Shown here: in pieces, positions 10,307 through 22,588 of the stretch
How positions within the stretch are numbered: the first letter of the stretch is position 1
Layout: each line of letters begins with the position of its first letter
Assembly: GCF_963924675.1 (NCBI RefSeq)
Contig: NC_089221.1
Span: 4,647,851 to 4,711,850 of the forward strand
Length of the DNA stretch: 64,000 nt
Reading direction: 5' to 3'
DNA from: Phocoena phocoena
Taxonomy: Eukaryota > Chordata > Mammalia > Artiodactyla > Phocoenidae
Notes under the pieces: generated by a model
Told to the model about the DNA's origin: nothing
The model's input: only the letters and a program-made list of their open reading frames with translations
Databases searched by the model: none
Program-made: the position numbers and the translations under genes

Positions 10307-11792
10307 ATAGACCCACATAAATATACTCAATGTATCTTTGACAAAGGAGCAAAGATAAAGCAATAGAGAAAGAATAGTCTTGTCTACAAATGGATCTAGA
10401 ACAACAGGATATCCACAAACAACAAAATGAATCACGACACAGACTCTATACCAAAATTCAATCAAAATGGATCATAAACCAAAATGTAAAGCACAAAACT
10501 ATAAAACTGCAAGAAAATAACAGGAAAAATCTAGATGATCTTGGGTATGGAGGTGACTTTTTAGATACAGCACCAAAGACATGATCCTTGAAAGAAATAA
10601 TTGATAATCTGGAGCTCATTCAAAATTGAAAACAAAACAAACAAGCAAAAAAATTTCTGGTCTGAGAAAAACACTGTCAAGAGAATTAAAAACAAGCTAC
10701 AGAGGGGGAGAAAATCTGCAAAAGACATATATGATAAAAGACTTTGAGCCAAAACATACAAAGAACACTTAAAATACAGCAATAAGAAAACAAATTTTGG
10801 TTAAAAAATGGGCAAAAATCCTGAAAATACACCTCATCAAACATGATATACAGATGACAATAATCACATGACAAAATGCTCATCCCCTGATGTCATTAGT
10901 GAATTGCAGCTGAAAATAACCATGAGATACCACTACACACCTATTAGAACGGCCTAAATCCAAAACACTGACACCAGCAAATGCTGATGAGGAGGATGTA
11001 GAGCAGCAGGAACTCTCATTCACCGCTGGTGGGAAAGCAAAATGGTGCAGCCACTTTGGAAGACAGTTTGCTGGTTTCTTAGAAAACTAAACAAACTCTT
11101 ACCATATGATCCAGCAATCATGATCCTTGGTATTTACACAAATGAATTGAAAACTTATGTCCACAAAAAACCCTGCATACCCATGATTATAGCAGCTTTA
11201 TTCATGATTGCCAAAACTTAGAAGGCAACAAGATGTCTTTCAGTGAATGGATAAATAAACTGTATTGCATCCAGATAATGAAATTTCATTCAGCACTAAA
11301 AGAAATGAGCTATCAAGACACAGAAAGACATGGAGGAAGCTTGAATGCTTATGACGAAGTGCAAAGAGTCCATCTGAAATGTTACATACTGTATTCTTCC
11401 AACTCTGTGACACTCTGGAAAAGGCAGACTATAGAAACAGTGAAAAGATCAGTGGTTGCCAAGGGTTGGGAGGAGAGAGGGATGAAGAGCAGAGCACAGA
11501 GGATTCTTAGGGCAGCAAAACTGTTCTGCATGACACTATAAGGGTGATATATGTCATTAAACACTCGTCCAAACCCATAGAATGTCCAACACAAAGAGTG
11601 AATCCTCATGTAAAATATGGATAATAACGGTCAATGTAGGTTGATCCTACCAAATGTCCCACTCCGGTGTGGGATGTTGATATGGGAGGTTATGTGTGTG
11701 TGGGGCAGGGGGTAGAGGGGAAACCTCTGTACCTTCCCCTTAATTTTGTTGTGAACCTAAACTGCTCTGAAAATAAAGTCTATTACAAATGA
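10307..11792 (+). mobile_element. Old L1 (L1M-type) ORF2 to 3' end, second copy
   Basis: A plus-strand L1 running from the ATCTTTGACAAAGGAGCAAA block through the end of ORF2 (GAGATACCACTACACACC; CATATGATCCAGCAATCA; GTGGTTGCCAAGGGTTGGGA) into a 3' UTR that ends ATAAAGTCTATTACAAAT. It is broken by many stops; the longest remaining open piece is 102 codons (11233-11541). Divergence from the young L1s here is large, so this is an ancestral mammalian subfamily. Confidence 0.9.
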
Positions 11793-11818
11793 GAGAGAGA
11801 AAGGGAGAGAGAGAGAGA
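11793..11818 (+). repeat. (GA)n simple repeat at an L1 tail
   Basis: An imperfect GA run directly after the L1 3' end, probably grown from the old A-rich tail. Confidence 0.9.
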
Positions 11819-11859
11819 ATGATAATACAAGTCATAATAGTAGCTCCTACTTGATGAGA

Positions 11860-12078
11860 ACCTACTATTTCCCAGGCACTGCACAATCCTTAACTGTGTG
11901 ATCTTGATCAAGTCACTTAACCTTCTCGAACCTTAGCTTGTTCATCTATAAAATGGAGTGATAATAATCACTCTACTTCATTGGGTTGTTTTGGAGATCC
12001 AATTAGGTGACGCCTAAGAAGTCCTTAGCACTATGCCTGGGTCCTAGTAAGTGTCCAGAAGATAGCTGTTACTATTAT
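11860..12078 (+). mobile_element. MIR SINE
   Basis: A well-preserved MIR: TGTGATCTTGATCAAGTCAC, then CTATAAAATGGAGTGATAAT, GGGTTGTTTTGGAG and a 3' end CTAGTAAGTGTCCAGAAG. The 5' part reads CCCAGGCACTGCACAAT. Confidence 0.85.
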
Positions 12079-12099
12079 TTTAATGAAAAAGTATAAAAA

Positions 12100-12330
12100 A
12101 GACAACCTCACAAGTAGAAGAACAAAGCATATAGACAACAGTGATGGCAGAGATCCAGAGGGGCTGCGCATGCATGCTATTAACAATGGAAATGGGATGA
12201 AAGCCACAATGATATATTTTTCATCCATCAGCTTGACAGCAGTTTAAAAAGACTGATCCTGTCAAATACGTCTCGGGTGTGGGGAGATGGGGATTCCCAT
12301 GGATGTTGGTGGAAGGGTACGTAGGCAAGT
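12100..12330 (+). mobile_element. Old L1 fragment
   Basis: TTTTTCATCCATCAGCTTGA followed by AAAAAGACTGATCCTG and GTGTGGGGAGATGGGGATTC resembles the ORF2 end of very old L1 (L1ME-type). The match is degenerate, and the 5' edge is uncertain. Confidence 0.5.
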
Positions 12331-15300
12331 GTCGTGGATGACACTGGTAGTAGCAGCCTTCACCTGTAGGACGGTCATGCATTTATGTTCAGGGCGTCCC
12401 ATAGCAAGTGCTCTTCAATGTGCTGGATATTTAATGTGTTTCTCTCCACTCAGGGGCACGTGAATCAGGGCAGCCTAGGAGGTGGGAAGAATTAATATGA
12501 AAGAGTTTTTAAGGATCAGCTTTTCCTTTGCTGCCTTTTAAGTTGTGTTTTTGTTGTTGTTGCTGTTTGTTTTGGAAAGTAAAATATTTGTTTCTGTGTC
12601 ATTTATAGGAGTGTTTTTTTCTATTCTTTCTATATGATCTTGGATCCCCACAGGAAATTTTCCCCCATTATCAATAAAAAAAGTTATTAATCCATTGCCC
12701 TTGTTCTTACTGGCTTTTTATTATTTCCAGCCCCCTATTCCAGAAGTGTGTTGGATGATGGCAGTGGATAAGCTTTTCTTTGTATCCAGGAGCTCTGCAT
12801 GGCCCCTTCTGTTCAGCTTGGCAGCTCTAAGACCTGCCAATGGCTACTAGTTGAACATGGAAGAATGAGGTTTTATGAGGAAAACATGCTCTGGGCCCAA
12901 TCTTGATAAACACAGTACTTTCTAAGATGAACTAACTTAAACATTTAGGAGTCTACATTGCAAGCCTGCAGAGCTATTCAGTGGGCTTACCCATGGCTGA
13001 CCTCCTTGGCTTTAAACCAGGAATCACGTGGTGATGTAAAGGAGGGATGCAGAAAAGTAGAAGACCCTTACTGGGACAAGCAGCAGGTGCTCAACACACA
13101 AAGACACACAGGTCCTTCTCCTGAGTTGCTGAACCCACACCCATGGCTCCAATGGCTCATGACCTCCTGTCCAGTCTGCGTTCCTCAATTTCAGGGCTGG
13201 ATATCTGGGTACTACTCACACAGGAAGCGCTTATGTTACACATGTAAGAACAGACAAACACACAAACAAGCAGAGCACCAACTTAGGTAAACTTCACTTT
13301 CAAAACATAAACCTATCTATCCATATATACATGTATGTGTGTATATATATATTTTTTTTCATAGAAAGGCACTTGTAAGAAATGCACCAAATCATCAAAT
13401 CATTACCAATCGTTATATTAAAGTAGTGAGATATGGGTAAATTATTTTTTTTTCTTTTACTTCCAAATTCTCTATAATTAACCTATAGTAATTCTGTAGT
13501 AATCAAGAAAAAATGAGTTTTCCCTGTAATGTTCAGAAGAAAAGCAAAATAAATGACTCTCCATATGGACTGACCCAGGCAGAATAGAAGGTGCTCTCAG
13601 ATCTGGTTGCCTTAGTCCTGTACTCTTTCCCAGGACTTGCTGTCCCAGCAATCGACGTGATCAGTAAACAAATGCATTTGTCTCTCCAAATGTTAGTGTA
13701 AGGGCATCTGATGTGAAAGTCATGGTGTCAATCTTAATTCACTTTCTTCATCAGTTTTAAGTGATAATTAGATTATCATAGCAATGGTTCAGTACAAAGT
13801 AATATTTTGAATTTTTAAGCAGAAGTCTGAGTTGTTTTCCTCAATTCCTCCTTGGTTTAAAATGAAATTTGATTAACAATTGAGTTAAACATCAGCATTT
13901 AAGTGACAGTTGATTCAGAAGTTATCATTTGACCAGGCTAAACCTTTTCTTTGCTGAATAGATTCTTTATTCAATGAAACTGTGGAATCAATACCTAGAA
14001 GAGACTTCAGAGGTCATCTGGTTTGGCACGCAGGGGCATTTTTACTTGTTTGGATTTACTTGAATTAAGGTACAAATCTGCTGGATGTTAGCAACGCTGT
14101 CATCATGTATATTTTATTTTGTCATGACAACCGTGTTCTCTAGTAAGAAGAATAGGAACTTACAATGGAGAACATAATAATCAGGAAATCTATTTATATT
14201 AATAGCTCTGCTCCATAATTCCTCTGACTTGCTCTTACCATGAGGTTCTTTGGAAGGAACGGGAGCGTGGATTCATGCAGAAGGTCCGGCGCCACTGTGA
14301 GGGACCAGAGGGGGAAGCAGGCCACTGCCCTGAACCTACCAGGAGACAATCTGTGCTTCACTGACACAGTTGTGACAGATTATGCTTTTCTCAAAACAGA
14401 TAAAGGGAAACGAAGAGGAAGTATTTCTCCTTTCTTATTTTTTAAGAACACAAGGTTTATTTAAAACAAAGATTCTCCTGAATCCCTTTATAGCTTTCTT
14501 CCCTCCGGTGCCAAATCTGATATTCCATTAAGTAATTGTATGCCAAATTTGTTTCTTTTCCTTCTCTAATACATTTTTCAGTTTCATCCCTTTAGAAAGG
14601 AAAAATGCAAAGACTACCCATGGAAGCTTCCAAGGCATGCAGGAAGCCTTCTGGGAGTGTTTATCAAAGGATGTGGAAGGCTTTCCAGGGCATATTTCTC
14701 TAAGCCTTGGGCTGAAAGACAGAGATGCCATATTTATTATTCTTATTAGGTGGAGGCAAAATGAGAGCTTGAAAACAAAGACTCACATTCGATGTGGGTG
14801 ATAGAAAAGAAGACTTTAAAGAAAAGGGGTTATTAAAATTCAGAGACTGCAGATGTCTCCAGCAAGTTTCATCAGGGGAATTCTGGTAAGTGAGCTTCAT
14901 TTTCAGAGTTTTAAACAACTGGAATTTCCATTTTCAATTTCAGTAAAAAATATAAAATCTCTACTTCTCAATATGAAAAGAGGATATTTAGAAATGTTGA
15001 TATATATAGAAAAATTGGAAAATATGTGTTCATTAATTTCAGTATTCTGTTTCAGAAGTTTAAAAATTATTATTAGCCATCCATTCTCAGTAATAATTTT
15101 TCTATAAAAGAAAAAGTCCTCATTTTTTTCTTATTTGTCATACTCCAAGGAAATGAAATGGTATTTTCTACTAGAGAAATACAGTTTGATAAAACCAATC
15201 TGAGATCTTGATATTCTTATTATAAAGTTCCCTGAGGATAGGCTATACTGGTTATATGAAGGAAAAAAATACATAAATATCAAGATCTGGGAAGTAGTGT

Positions 15301-15574
15301 ATGATACTGATTATACTTTTGTCTTGATGGATATATTGATAAGGGATTTTTGTAGGAAGATAGATGCACATATTTTCCACAAATAACTACTTTTTTAGAC
15401 TTTACCTAGTTCAAACTCTTAAACCATTATCATCATCATTCAAGTCTAGTGGAAGAAAATTCTATTTTATGTGGAACTTGTGATTTTTCACCCCAAGAGA
15501 AGAGTCATGGTTCCATAGAAATATGTGTCCCAGGTGATTATATTGCCTATAAAGAATTCAAGGGTGGCACTAAA
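12331..15574. other. Long unassigned AT-rich stretch
   Basis: About 3.2 kb with no confident repeat and no gene. 13730-13960 is repeat-free and contains several TAAT-type motifs (for example TGATAATTAGATTATCA near 13761), so it could be conserved noncoding DNA; this needs alignment. An alternating purine-pyrimidine run (TATATATATA) lies near 13340. A 110-codon frame at 12958-13290 has no recognisable domain. Confidence 0.4.
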
Positions 15575-15740
15575 ATTGCTAGACCTAGAATTTGAAGGTA
15601 CAGGTTTGAGTCTCTTCTGCCACATATCAGCTGTGTGGCTCTAGGCTCTTTGTCTGAATTTTTCCCTTTGTAAAAGTTGTGGAATAATGAGCATCATATG
15701 AGAAACACATGGAGTAATGCCTATGGAAAACTTCATCAAG
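15575..15740 (+). mobile_element. MIR SINE (diverged)
   Basis: The order of short matches AGACCTAGAATTTGAAGG, GGTTTGAGTCTCTTCTGCCAC, ATCAGCTGTGTGGCTCTAGG and TTTGTCTGAATTTTTCCC fits the MIR head and core. The 3' part decays after about 15700. Confidence 0.65.
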
Positions 15741-15849
15741 TTCATTTCCACTTAGAGGATGGAGATCATTTGAATGACAAGATGGGAAATAGGGATGGTG
15801 AACACGTGATTCAAGGATCTGGTTCCAGGTGAGATGAAGTAGGCACACT

Positions 15850-16730
15850 TTTCCCTGTATGCCCCACTGAAATCAGCTGTAAGACCTGGACAGAAGGCTG
15901 GGATCAACTATTTGAGAATTCTGGAAAATAAATACTAGCAGATGGACTGGGGAAGAAGACCAGAATTCAGACTTCCACCAAACTGATGGAAGTTTACCAT
16001 TTCTCATGGCCTGAAACCCAGACATAGACATCAGGGTGGACAAAGAAAACTCCAGGAGAAACTCCTTAGTTCAGGCTCAAGGAGAAACAAAGGTGTCTCA
16101 TGAGTGACAGCAGTGGGCAAAGGAGACTAACCTACAAAAGAGGGAACCTTCCTCTTTAATCAGAGGAGCTCTGGCCTTAAGAACGTGGGGTGAGTATCTT
16201 TGTTTTCTTTGTTTCTGTCTTCCCATCACTTGGCCTTAATTGTGGGCATAGTTTTGAGAAGTACACAGCAAAGAAGAATGAACAAACACCAGGTTGTCAG
16301 GGATCAAAAAGGGGAAGCTTAAGGAACTGAAAAAATTGTAGAGAGAAAAGAGCTCGGAAAAGCAACCCTATATATTGTTTACCAATTCCGGGGCTCAGCC
16401 TCAAAGTACACAAGCACGGATCTTACCTAAAGCAGCATACAAAAGAATTGAAAACTAGACTGAGGGACAGGCCTCTGCCTTGGTTCTAGACTCAGTGTCA
16501 CACACACGGCTCAGATCATTCTAGTGCTGCACAGGCTTTGAAAGTGGGATGGACGGTCAAACCACAGCCTACAAATACTGCGTGTAACTCACAGCCTAGG
16601 CTCAACCATCACCTACTAAAACAGTGTTGAAATAAATTTCTGGGCCCAGGATACAATCCAAAATTACTCAGAAACTTTATGTGGTCCATAAAAAGTTCTT
16701 CATTGACCTGATGGAATTTTCACAAAACAC
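15850..16730 (+). mobile_element. Old L1 5' region (L1M/HAL1-like)
   Basis: The segment from AGCTGTAAGACCTGGACAGA (15877) to the GGGCCCAGGATACAATCC AAAATTACTCAG block (16642-16671) resembles the 5' UTR and early ORF1 region of ancient L1 or HAL1 elements. No open frame survives. A 5' fragment without the 3' half nearby suggests later deletion or rearrangement. Assignment is from memory of the family and is moderate. Confidence 0.45.
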
Positions 16731-17329
16731 TATTACTTGAGAGAAGGGAGGAGCAGAGAATACTGTGTATAAGTCTGCAAGTAAAGATGTGAGTGAGGAG
16801 AAATATGGAGGGATATTTATCTGCTACCACCACTGGGGGGAAATCCTGCAGGTAACTGTATAGGACAAGATTTTAATGGAATGTGTAGAGTATAATTAAT
16901 CTTATACTGTGGACATATAAACATAGAATATGCACATAGACAAAGGATGCATGATATAGACAAATGAAAGCATCAATTTGTTCTTCTTAAATTCCTTTTA
17001 ATTATATAGAGCTTCTCTACCAAAGTATTTTTTTTTAATTTATTACCTGTGGGCTTGTTTGCATCAGGAGTGATGGTGATTCTTATACTCACATGACAGC
17101 CTTAAAGCGTTATTCGGGGGTGGCAATATACTCTTAGGTGTGGACATGCTTTGTAAACTCTGAGACGGCACACAGAGCTTAAAAGTGTGCCCCATTCACA
17201 TCAGGTGTTCTTTGGATTCTCAAAAATGCCAAGAAAAACAATCTAATGCTGCACATCTTGTTATATCTCAGATAAGTTAAATCAGTCTTTAATCAAATTC
17301 CCCCATCTTGAGCACTTTGGGACGGTCCC
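16731..17329. other. Unassigned AT-rich sequence
   Basis: No gene or repeat recognised. Confidence 0.4.
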
Positions 17330-17757
17330 TGTGGCTGGCAGAACAATGGCCCCCAAAGATGTCCACATTCTAAGCCCCAGAACCTATGAATGTGTTAATT
17401 TACAGGGCAAACGGGATTTTACAGACATGATCTTGTTGAAGCTCTTGAGATGTGGATAGGGTTCTGGATTCCTGGAGTGGTCCCAGTGCAACAGCAACAG
17501 GGAGCTGTGAGGTCAGAGTGAGAGAAGGAGATGTGAGGATGAAAGTAGATCAGATGGGTGTGGCCCAAAGCCAACAAATGCGGGTGTCTCTAGAAACTGG
17601 AAAAGTCGAGGGATGGATCGTTTCCCCAGAGCCTCCGGAAGGGACAAGGCCTGCTGATAGCTCAATTTTTTCCCAGTGAGATTTCTGGCCTCCTGCATTA
17701 TACGGTGTTAATGGTGTATTCATATTTGTGGTTATCTGTTACAGCAGTCGCAGGAGC
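17330..17757 (+). mobile_element. MLT1-like MaLR LTR
   Basis: Plus-strand LTR beginning TGTGGCTGGCAGAACAATGG with the block CCCCAAAGATGTCCACATTC, a middle with the AGAAGGAGATGTGAGGATG segment, and a 3' part containing CCAGAGCCTCCGGAAGGGAC and GTGGTTATCTGTTACAGCAG. The usual AATAAA block and final CTAATACA are eroded. It is the same family as the minus-strand LTR at 35908-36878. Confidence 0.7.
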
Positions 17758-18074
17758 GGACCACAGTTCCCTTCGGAATTCCTGCTGCCTTTCCTCCGTT
17801 CTCTCTCCAAGCACATCCACGGCTGTGCTTGTGAGCTTTCTCACCCATCCTCATGTTCCTGATGCTCCTGCTTTCTCTTGGCCTCAAGCTTTGCCCTACA
17901 CTGGACAAGCTTCCTCTTCTGTCACTGACCCAGAGCACAGTGAATGTAAGACTAATATCTGTGCAAAGTTTTACAGACATTTTGGCGCTAGTACAGGATG
18001 CTTCTGAAAAGAAAACAATTTTATGTGGAAGCTGGGATGGAATAGTTTCAGCTACCACATTTCCATCCTTAAAA
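17758..18074. other. Unassigned sequence
   Basis: No repeat recognised. Two overlapping open frames of about 100 codons on opposite strands (17705-18007 plus, 17732-18058 minus) have no recognisable domain. Confidence 0.4.
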
Positions 18075-18083
18075 ATGCATGGG

Positions 18084-18943
18084 ATATTGTCTCACACCGG
18101 TCATAATGGCCATCATCAAAAAATCTAGAAACAATAAATGCTGGAGAGAGTGTGGAGAAAAGGGAACACTCTTGCACTGTTGGTGGGAATGTAAATTGAT
18201 ACAGCCACTATGGAGAACAGTATGGAAGCTCCTTAGAAAACTAAAAATAGAACTACCATACGACCAGCAATCCCACTACTGGGCATATACCCTGAGAAAA
18301 CCATAATTCAAAAAGAGTCATGTACCAAAATGTTCATTGCAGGTCTATTGACAATAGCCAGGACATGGAAGCAACCTAAGTGTCCATCGACAGATGAATG
18401 GATAAAGAAGATGTGGCACATATAGACAATGGAATATTACTCAGCCATAAGAAGAAACAAAATTGAGTTATTTGTAGTTAGGTGGATTGACCTAGAGTCT
18501 GTCATACAGAGTGAAATAAGTCAGAAGGAGTAAAACAAATACCGTATGCTAACACATAACTATGGAATCTAAGGAAAAAAAAATGTCATGAAGAGCCTAG
18601 GTGTAAGACAGGAATAAAGACACAGACCTACTAGAGAATGGACTTGAGGGTATGGGGAGGGGGAAGGGTAATCTGTGACAAATGAGAGACTGGCATGGAC
18701 ATATATACACTACCAAATGTAAAATAGATAGCTAGTGGGAAGCAGCCGCATAGCAGAGGGAGATCAGCTAGGTGGTTTGTGACCACCTAGAGGGGTGGGA
18801 TAGGGAGGGTGGGAGGGAGACGAAAGAGGGAGGGCATATGGGGATATATGTATATGTATAGTTGATCCACTTTGTTATAAAGCAGAAACTAACACACCAT
18901 TGTAAAGCAATTATACTCCAATAAAGATGTTAAAAAAAAAAAG
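18084..18943 (+). mobile_element. Young 5'-truncated L1 with TSD
   Basis: An 860-bp plus-strand L1 covering the last part of ORF2 and the whole 3' UTR. The ORF2 C-terminal cysteine motif CX3CX7HX4C is visible in the open piece 18079-18306, after which the frame is broken. An internal A tract lies at about 18574-18582 and the 3' end is AATAAAGATGT plus a poly(A) tail. The TSD is ATGCATGGG at 18075-18083 and 18944-18952. Truncation is at TATTGTCTCACACCGG, close to the inversion point of the L1 at 4717-5931. Confidence 0.95.
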
Positions 18944-18952
18944 ATGCATGGG

Positions 18953-20303
18953 TCCCCCGGCAGGAGCAATTTCTTTCCCTGACAGTGTCTGTTGAGTGGG
19001 TTTGGACTCCACTCTCTCTGCAGCCCCTCTGAACCCTTTCCCTTTCATTTTCACACCCCTCCCCTGGGTGTGAAAGCACAATGGGATCCCCTGGGTGATC
19101 CCCAGCTGCTGGTGAAAACTCAAAGTTACTCTCTCCTGATTTTGCAGAACAATCTGACCTTTAATTCCTCCTTCCAGATCATGCTCTAAGTTTTGGAATA
19201 GGAAGCCAAAGAGATCATTAATTTACTTTACACCACTTGAAGGAGAGTTATGCCATGGGAAAGCAGCTGCAGTTAATTTTTATTTTATGTAGTTTTTTAT
19301 TTCATCATTCCTGCTATAAAATGACTCTTCCCTCCCTCTCCCCTCTTCTTTGTTTCTTTTGCTTTGTTTCTCTCTTTCCTAATTTCACTGGGCCCTGAGT
19401 AAGTTGTAAGTTGTTCTGGCAGAGGCTAGGGCAATGGTTCTGTTATTATGGCCCCTCTATCATACCATCGTCCACTCCTTTAATTTCCTTAAAGTATTAG
19501 TAAAGTCACTATTAGAGGTCTCTCAGTTCAAGGTGGCCAGTGGGTTACATGTTCAGCCTTGCCCAGATTATTTCCTTAAGGGGCAAGTTTTGATGCTTAA
19601 CGTAGTTTTGGAGAGCTAAAAAAAACATCTCCTGGGTTGTCATGAAGACACAGCAGGTGACATGAAAACACAGCTTTCTCAAGTGGGACCCGGCAGAGAC
19701 ATGCGGGGAAGGCAGGAGTGGTCTCAGAGGAGGTGCAAAATGGTGTTTTCTTTCTCTCCTAGCAACTGAGGCTACCCATGCAGGCCACGTACTGGGCCAT
19801 CATTCCACTCTTTAAGGCTCGTAAGTGGCTGCTACTTCAGTGTCACAGATTTTTCCTGTGTCTTACCCTGCTCCCTTGGGAGGGGAGGCCTGGGCAGTGT
19901 TGTAATAAGTGGGAGGTGGAGGACCAGGGCTTGGGTGGCACTTGCATGGGAGTGAGGTGCAGAGGGAGAATACATCACACTTAATACCCGGACCCTGTCT
20001 GGGGTTTGAGTACACATACCAGGGGATTGTCTGATAAATGAGGAGAACTATAGATTGATATGATGGTGGGACATGTGATCAATGTTATTTAACGTGATCA
20101 ATGTTGTTTAAAAGTTGGGACTTTAAGGAGAAATCCTACCACAATAAAATGGATTCTTTTGTCTGTTCTCTGGTTCCCTGCCCTGGCTCATGTGTTACGA
20201 ATACTTGAGTCACACACTCACGGTCACTAGGAGCAAAGGCCCTAAAAGGGAGGCCTGTGACCTGCCATCTCCCAGATATGGAACTTACACCTCTGCACAC
20301 GCT
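18953..20303. other. Unassigned sequence
   Basis: No gene or confident repeat recognised. A small direct repeat of about 18 bp (GTGATCAATGTTATTTAA and GTGATCAATGTTGTTTAA) lies at 20075-20111. Confidence 0.4.
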
Positions 20304-20316
20304 CCACAAGTGTTTC

Positions 20317-20608
20317 GTTCTTTCTTTTTTTTAATAAATTTATTTTATTGATTTATTTTTGGCTGTGTTGGGTCTTTATTGCAGTGCGTAGGCTTCTCAT
20401 TGAGGTGGCTTCTCTTGTTGCAGAGCATGGGCTCTAGGCACGCGGGCTTCAGTAGCTGTGGCTCGCAGGCTGTAGAACACAGGCTTGGTAGTTGTGGCAC
20501 ACGGGCTTAGTTGCTCCGTGGCTTGTGGGATCTTCCTGGACCAGGGCTTGAACCCGTGTCCCCTGCATTGGCAGGTGGATTCTTAACCATTGCACCACCA
20601 GGGAAACC
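20317..20608 (-). mobile_element. Long-form CHR-type SINE
   Basis: A minus-strand, older and longer version of the CHR SINE. It has an extra tail segment starting GGCTGTGTTGGGTCTTT on the plus strand and an internal near-duplication (GTAGCTGTGGC at about 20453 and GTAGTTGTGGC at about 20490) missing from the short copies. The flanks CCACAAGTGTTTC (20304-20316) and CCACAAATGTTAC (20609-20621) match at 11 of 13 bases, an aged TSD. Confidence 0.9.
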
Positions 20609-20741
20609 CCACAAATGTTACTTGAATAGATCTGAATGCAATAAGTATGTATTCACCAATGATCTGCCATACTTAAGACATTGTCCTAGTGCTTTGGGGT
20701 GTCCAGTCTGTGCCCAGGAGCACACATCCCAGGAGTGATGG

Positions 20742-21116
20742 TGTCTTGCCAGCTCAGGCTGCCATGATAGGCTGTGTGGCTTAATTAACAGACATTAATT
20801 TTCTCCCAGTTCTGGAGTCTGTAAGTCTGAGATCAATGTGCCAGTAGGGTTGGCTACAGGAGAGAGCTTCCTTCTTGGTTGAAGATGTCTCTTCTTGCTG
20901 TGTCCTCACATGGCTTCTCTGTGTACTTAGAGAGAGAGAGACCTCTAATGTCTCTTTTTCTTCTTCTAAGGACCCTGGCCCTATCAGATTAAGACCCTAC
21001 CCTTATGACCTTATTTAACCTTAGTTATCTCCCTAAAGATCATATCTCCAAATACAGACACTCTTGGGGGTTAAGACTTCAACATATACATTTTGGCAAA
21101 TAAGTTGTCTACAATG
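20742..21116 (-). mobile_element. MaLR-like LTR
   Basis: Minus-strand LTR. On the plus strand it reads GCTCAGGCTGCCATGATAGG, CTCCCAGTTCTGGAGTCTG, TGCTGTGTCCTCACATGGC, an AGAGAGAGAGA run, CTTATGACCTTATTTAACC, CTCCAAATACAG and GGGGGTTAAGACTTCAACAT. The order is that of MLT1/MST-type LTRs in reverse. Ends are approximate and no TSD is clear. Confidence 0.65.
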
Positions 21117-22017
21117 AAGAGAATCACTGTAAATTATAACATAAATCATCACTGTTATAAACATTAAGAGTTTCCTTGGTGTTCACTCCTGGGATATTTC
21201 AAAAGGTGATAAAATATGAAATTAAACAGAGCTTATTAAGATCCACCAATTTTGTCATATGACCTTTTCATTTCAAAATGTAAATGCACATAATAAGTTT
21301 TCCAGCATGTGCAACTGCTCAGAGGTTTCTACAAACTTCGAAAGAAACAAGCTAATTAGACATAAAATATCAACTGGTGAGCAATTACAACCAGACAAAA
21401 AGTACCCCAGTGACTCTGTACACTTTATAAATTTATGATTTAGGCAAATCTCAAGGTTGCATCTATATCATGAATTCAGAAACAGCTGTAAAACTTGGTC
21501 ATCATGAACATTAAATATTGTACTATCTACTTTTCTTTGGTTGGTAATAAGTGTACATGCATGTCTTTTCATTTGTTAAACTTTTTTCATATTTTTGTCT
21601 AATTTTTCTGTTACCTTTCCTTACCAGCTTCGGTAAGGAAAAGGATGATGTCTTCGTGTAATGATCTAGCAGAGCTTTAAAAACCCCAGAAGCTCTAAAT
21701 TCTGGAAGGTTAGTAAACCCACAAACAAATCAAAAGTGGTTGTTTTGCTCTACGTGTAGCCAATTTTGGCAATTCTTACCCACCTATATAAACAGGTGGG
21801 GGTTGTGACTCTTCTTCTTTGGGGTTCATCCTAAAGCAGAACATGAGATGAAGGCTTGAGCACAGGTGGTTTATTTGTGCAGGGACAAACCTGTGTGGGG
21901 ACATATGATGACAGCAGGTACCTGGAGCCACCCTGCCCCCAGCACCACTAGGATCTACTCGTGATCACACTGAACCCACTTTGTCTTCCTCTTCAAGGTG
22001 GTGGCTGGCTAACGACT
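21117..22017. other. Unassigned AT-rich sequence
   Basis: No gene or confident repeat recognised. Confidence 0.4.
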
Positions 22018-22588
22018 ACTGAAAATACATAAAATGATCTAGGTATTCTGCTTCTGGGTAAATATCCAAAATAATTGAAGGTAGGGTCTCAAAGAGATAT
22101 TCCATGTTCATGGAAGCAGTATTCACAATAGCTAAAAGGTAAAGCAGCCCAAGTATACATTGATGGATGGATACTTAAGCAAAATGCTGTCCATCCATAT
22201 AATGGGATATTATTCAGTCTTAAAAAAGGAAGGAAACTCTGACACAGGCTACAACCCAGGTGAACCTTGAGAACATCATAGTAAGTGAAATAAGCTAGGA
22301 CAAAGGACAAATACTGTATGATTCCACTTATATGCAGTCCCTAGAAGAGTCAAAATTCATAGAGACAGAAAGTAGGATGGTGGTCATCAGGGACTAGGGA
22401 GGGGCAATGTGGGGTTTCTGTCTAATGACATTTCAGTTTAGGAAAATGAAAAGAGTTCTGGAGATGGATGGCTGTGATGGCTACATGACAATGTGAATGT
22501 GCTTCATGCAACTGAACTGTGCCCTTAGAATGCTAAAATGGTAAATTTTAGGTTAAGTATATGTTACCAGAATTAAAAGACAAAAAAG
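22018..22588 (+). mobile_element. Old L1 (L1M-type) 3' end
   Basis: Plus-strand L1 from the end of ORF2 (CTGCTTCTGGGTAAATATCC) through GGGATATTATTCAGTC, TGTATGATTCCACTTATATG and GGTGGTCATCAGGGACTAGG into the 3' UTR with TGCTAAAATGGTAAATTTTA. 5' truncated, no TSD recognisable, many stops. Confidence 0.88.
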
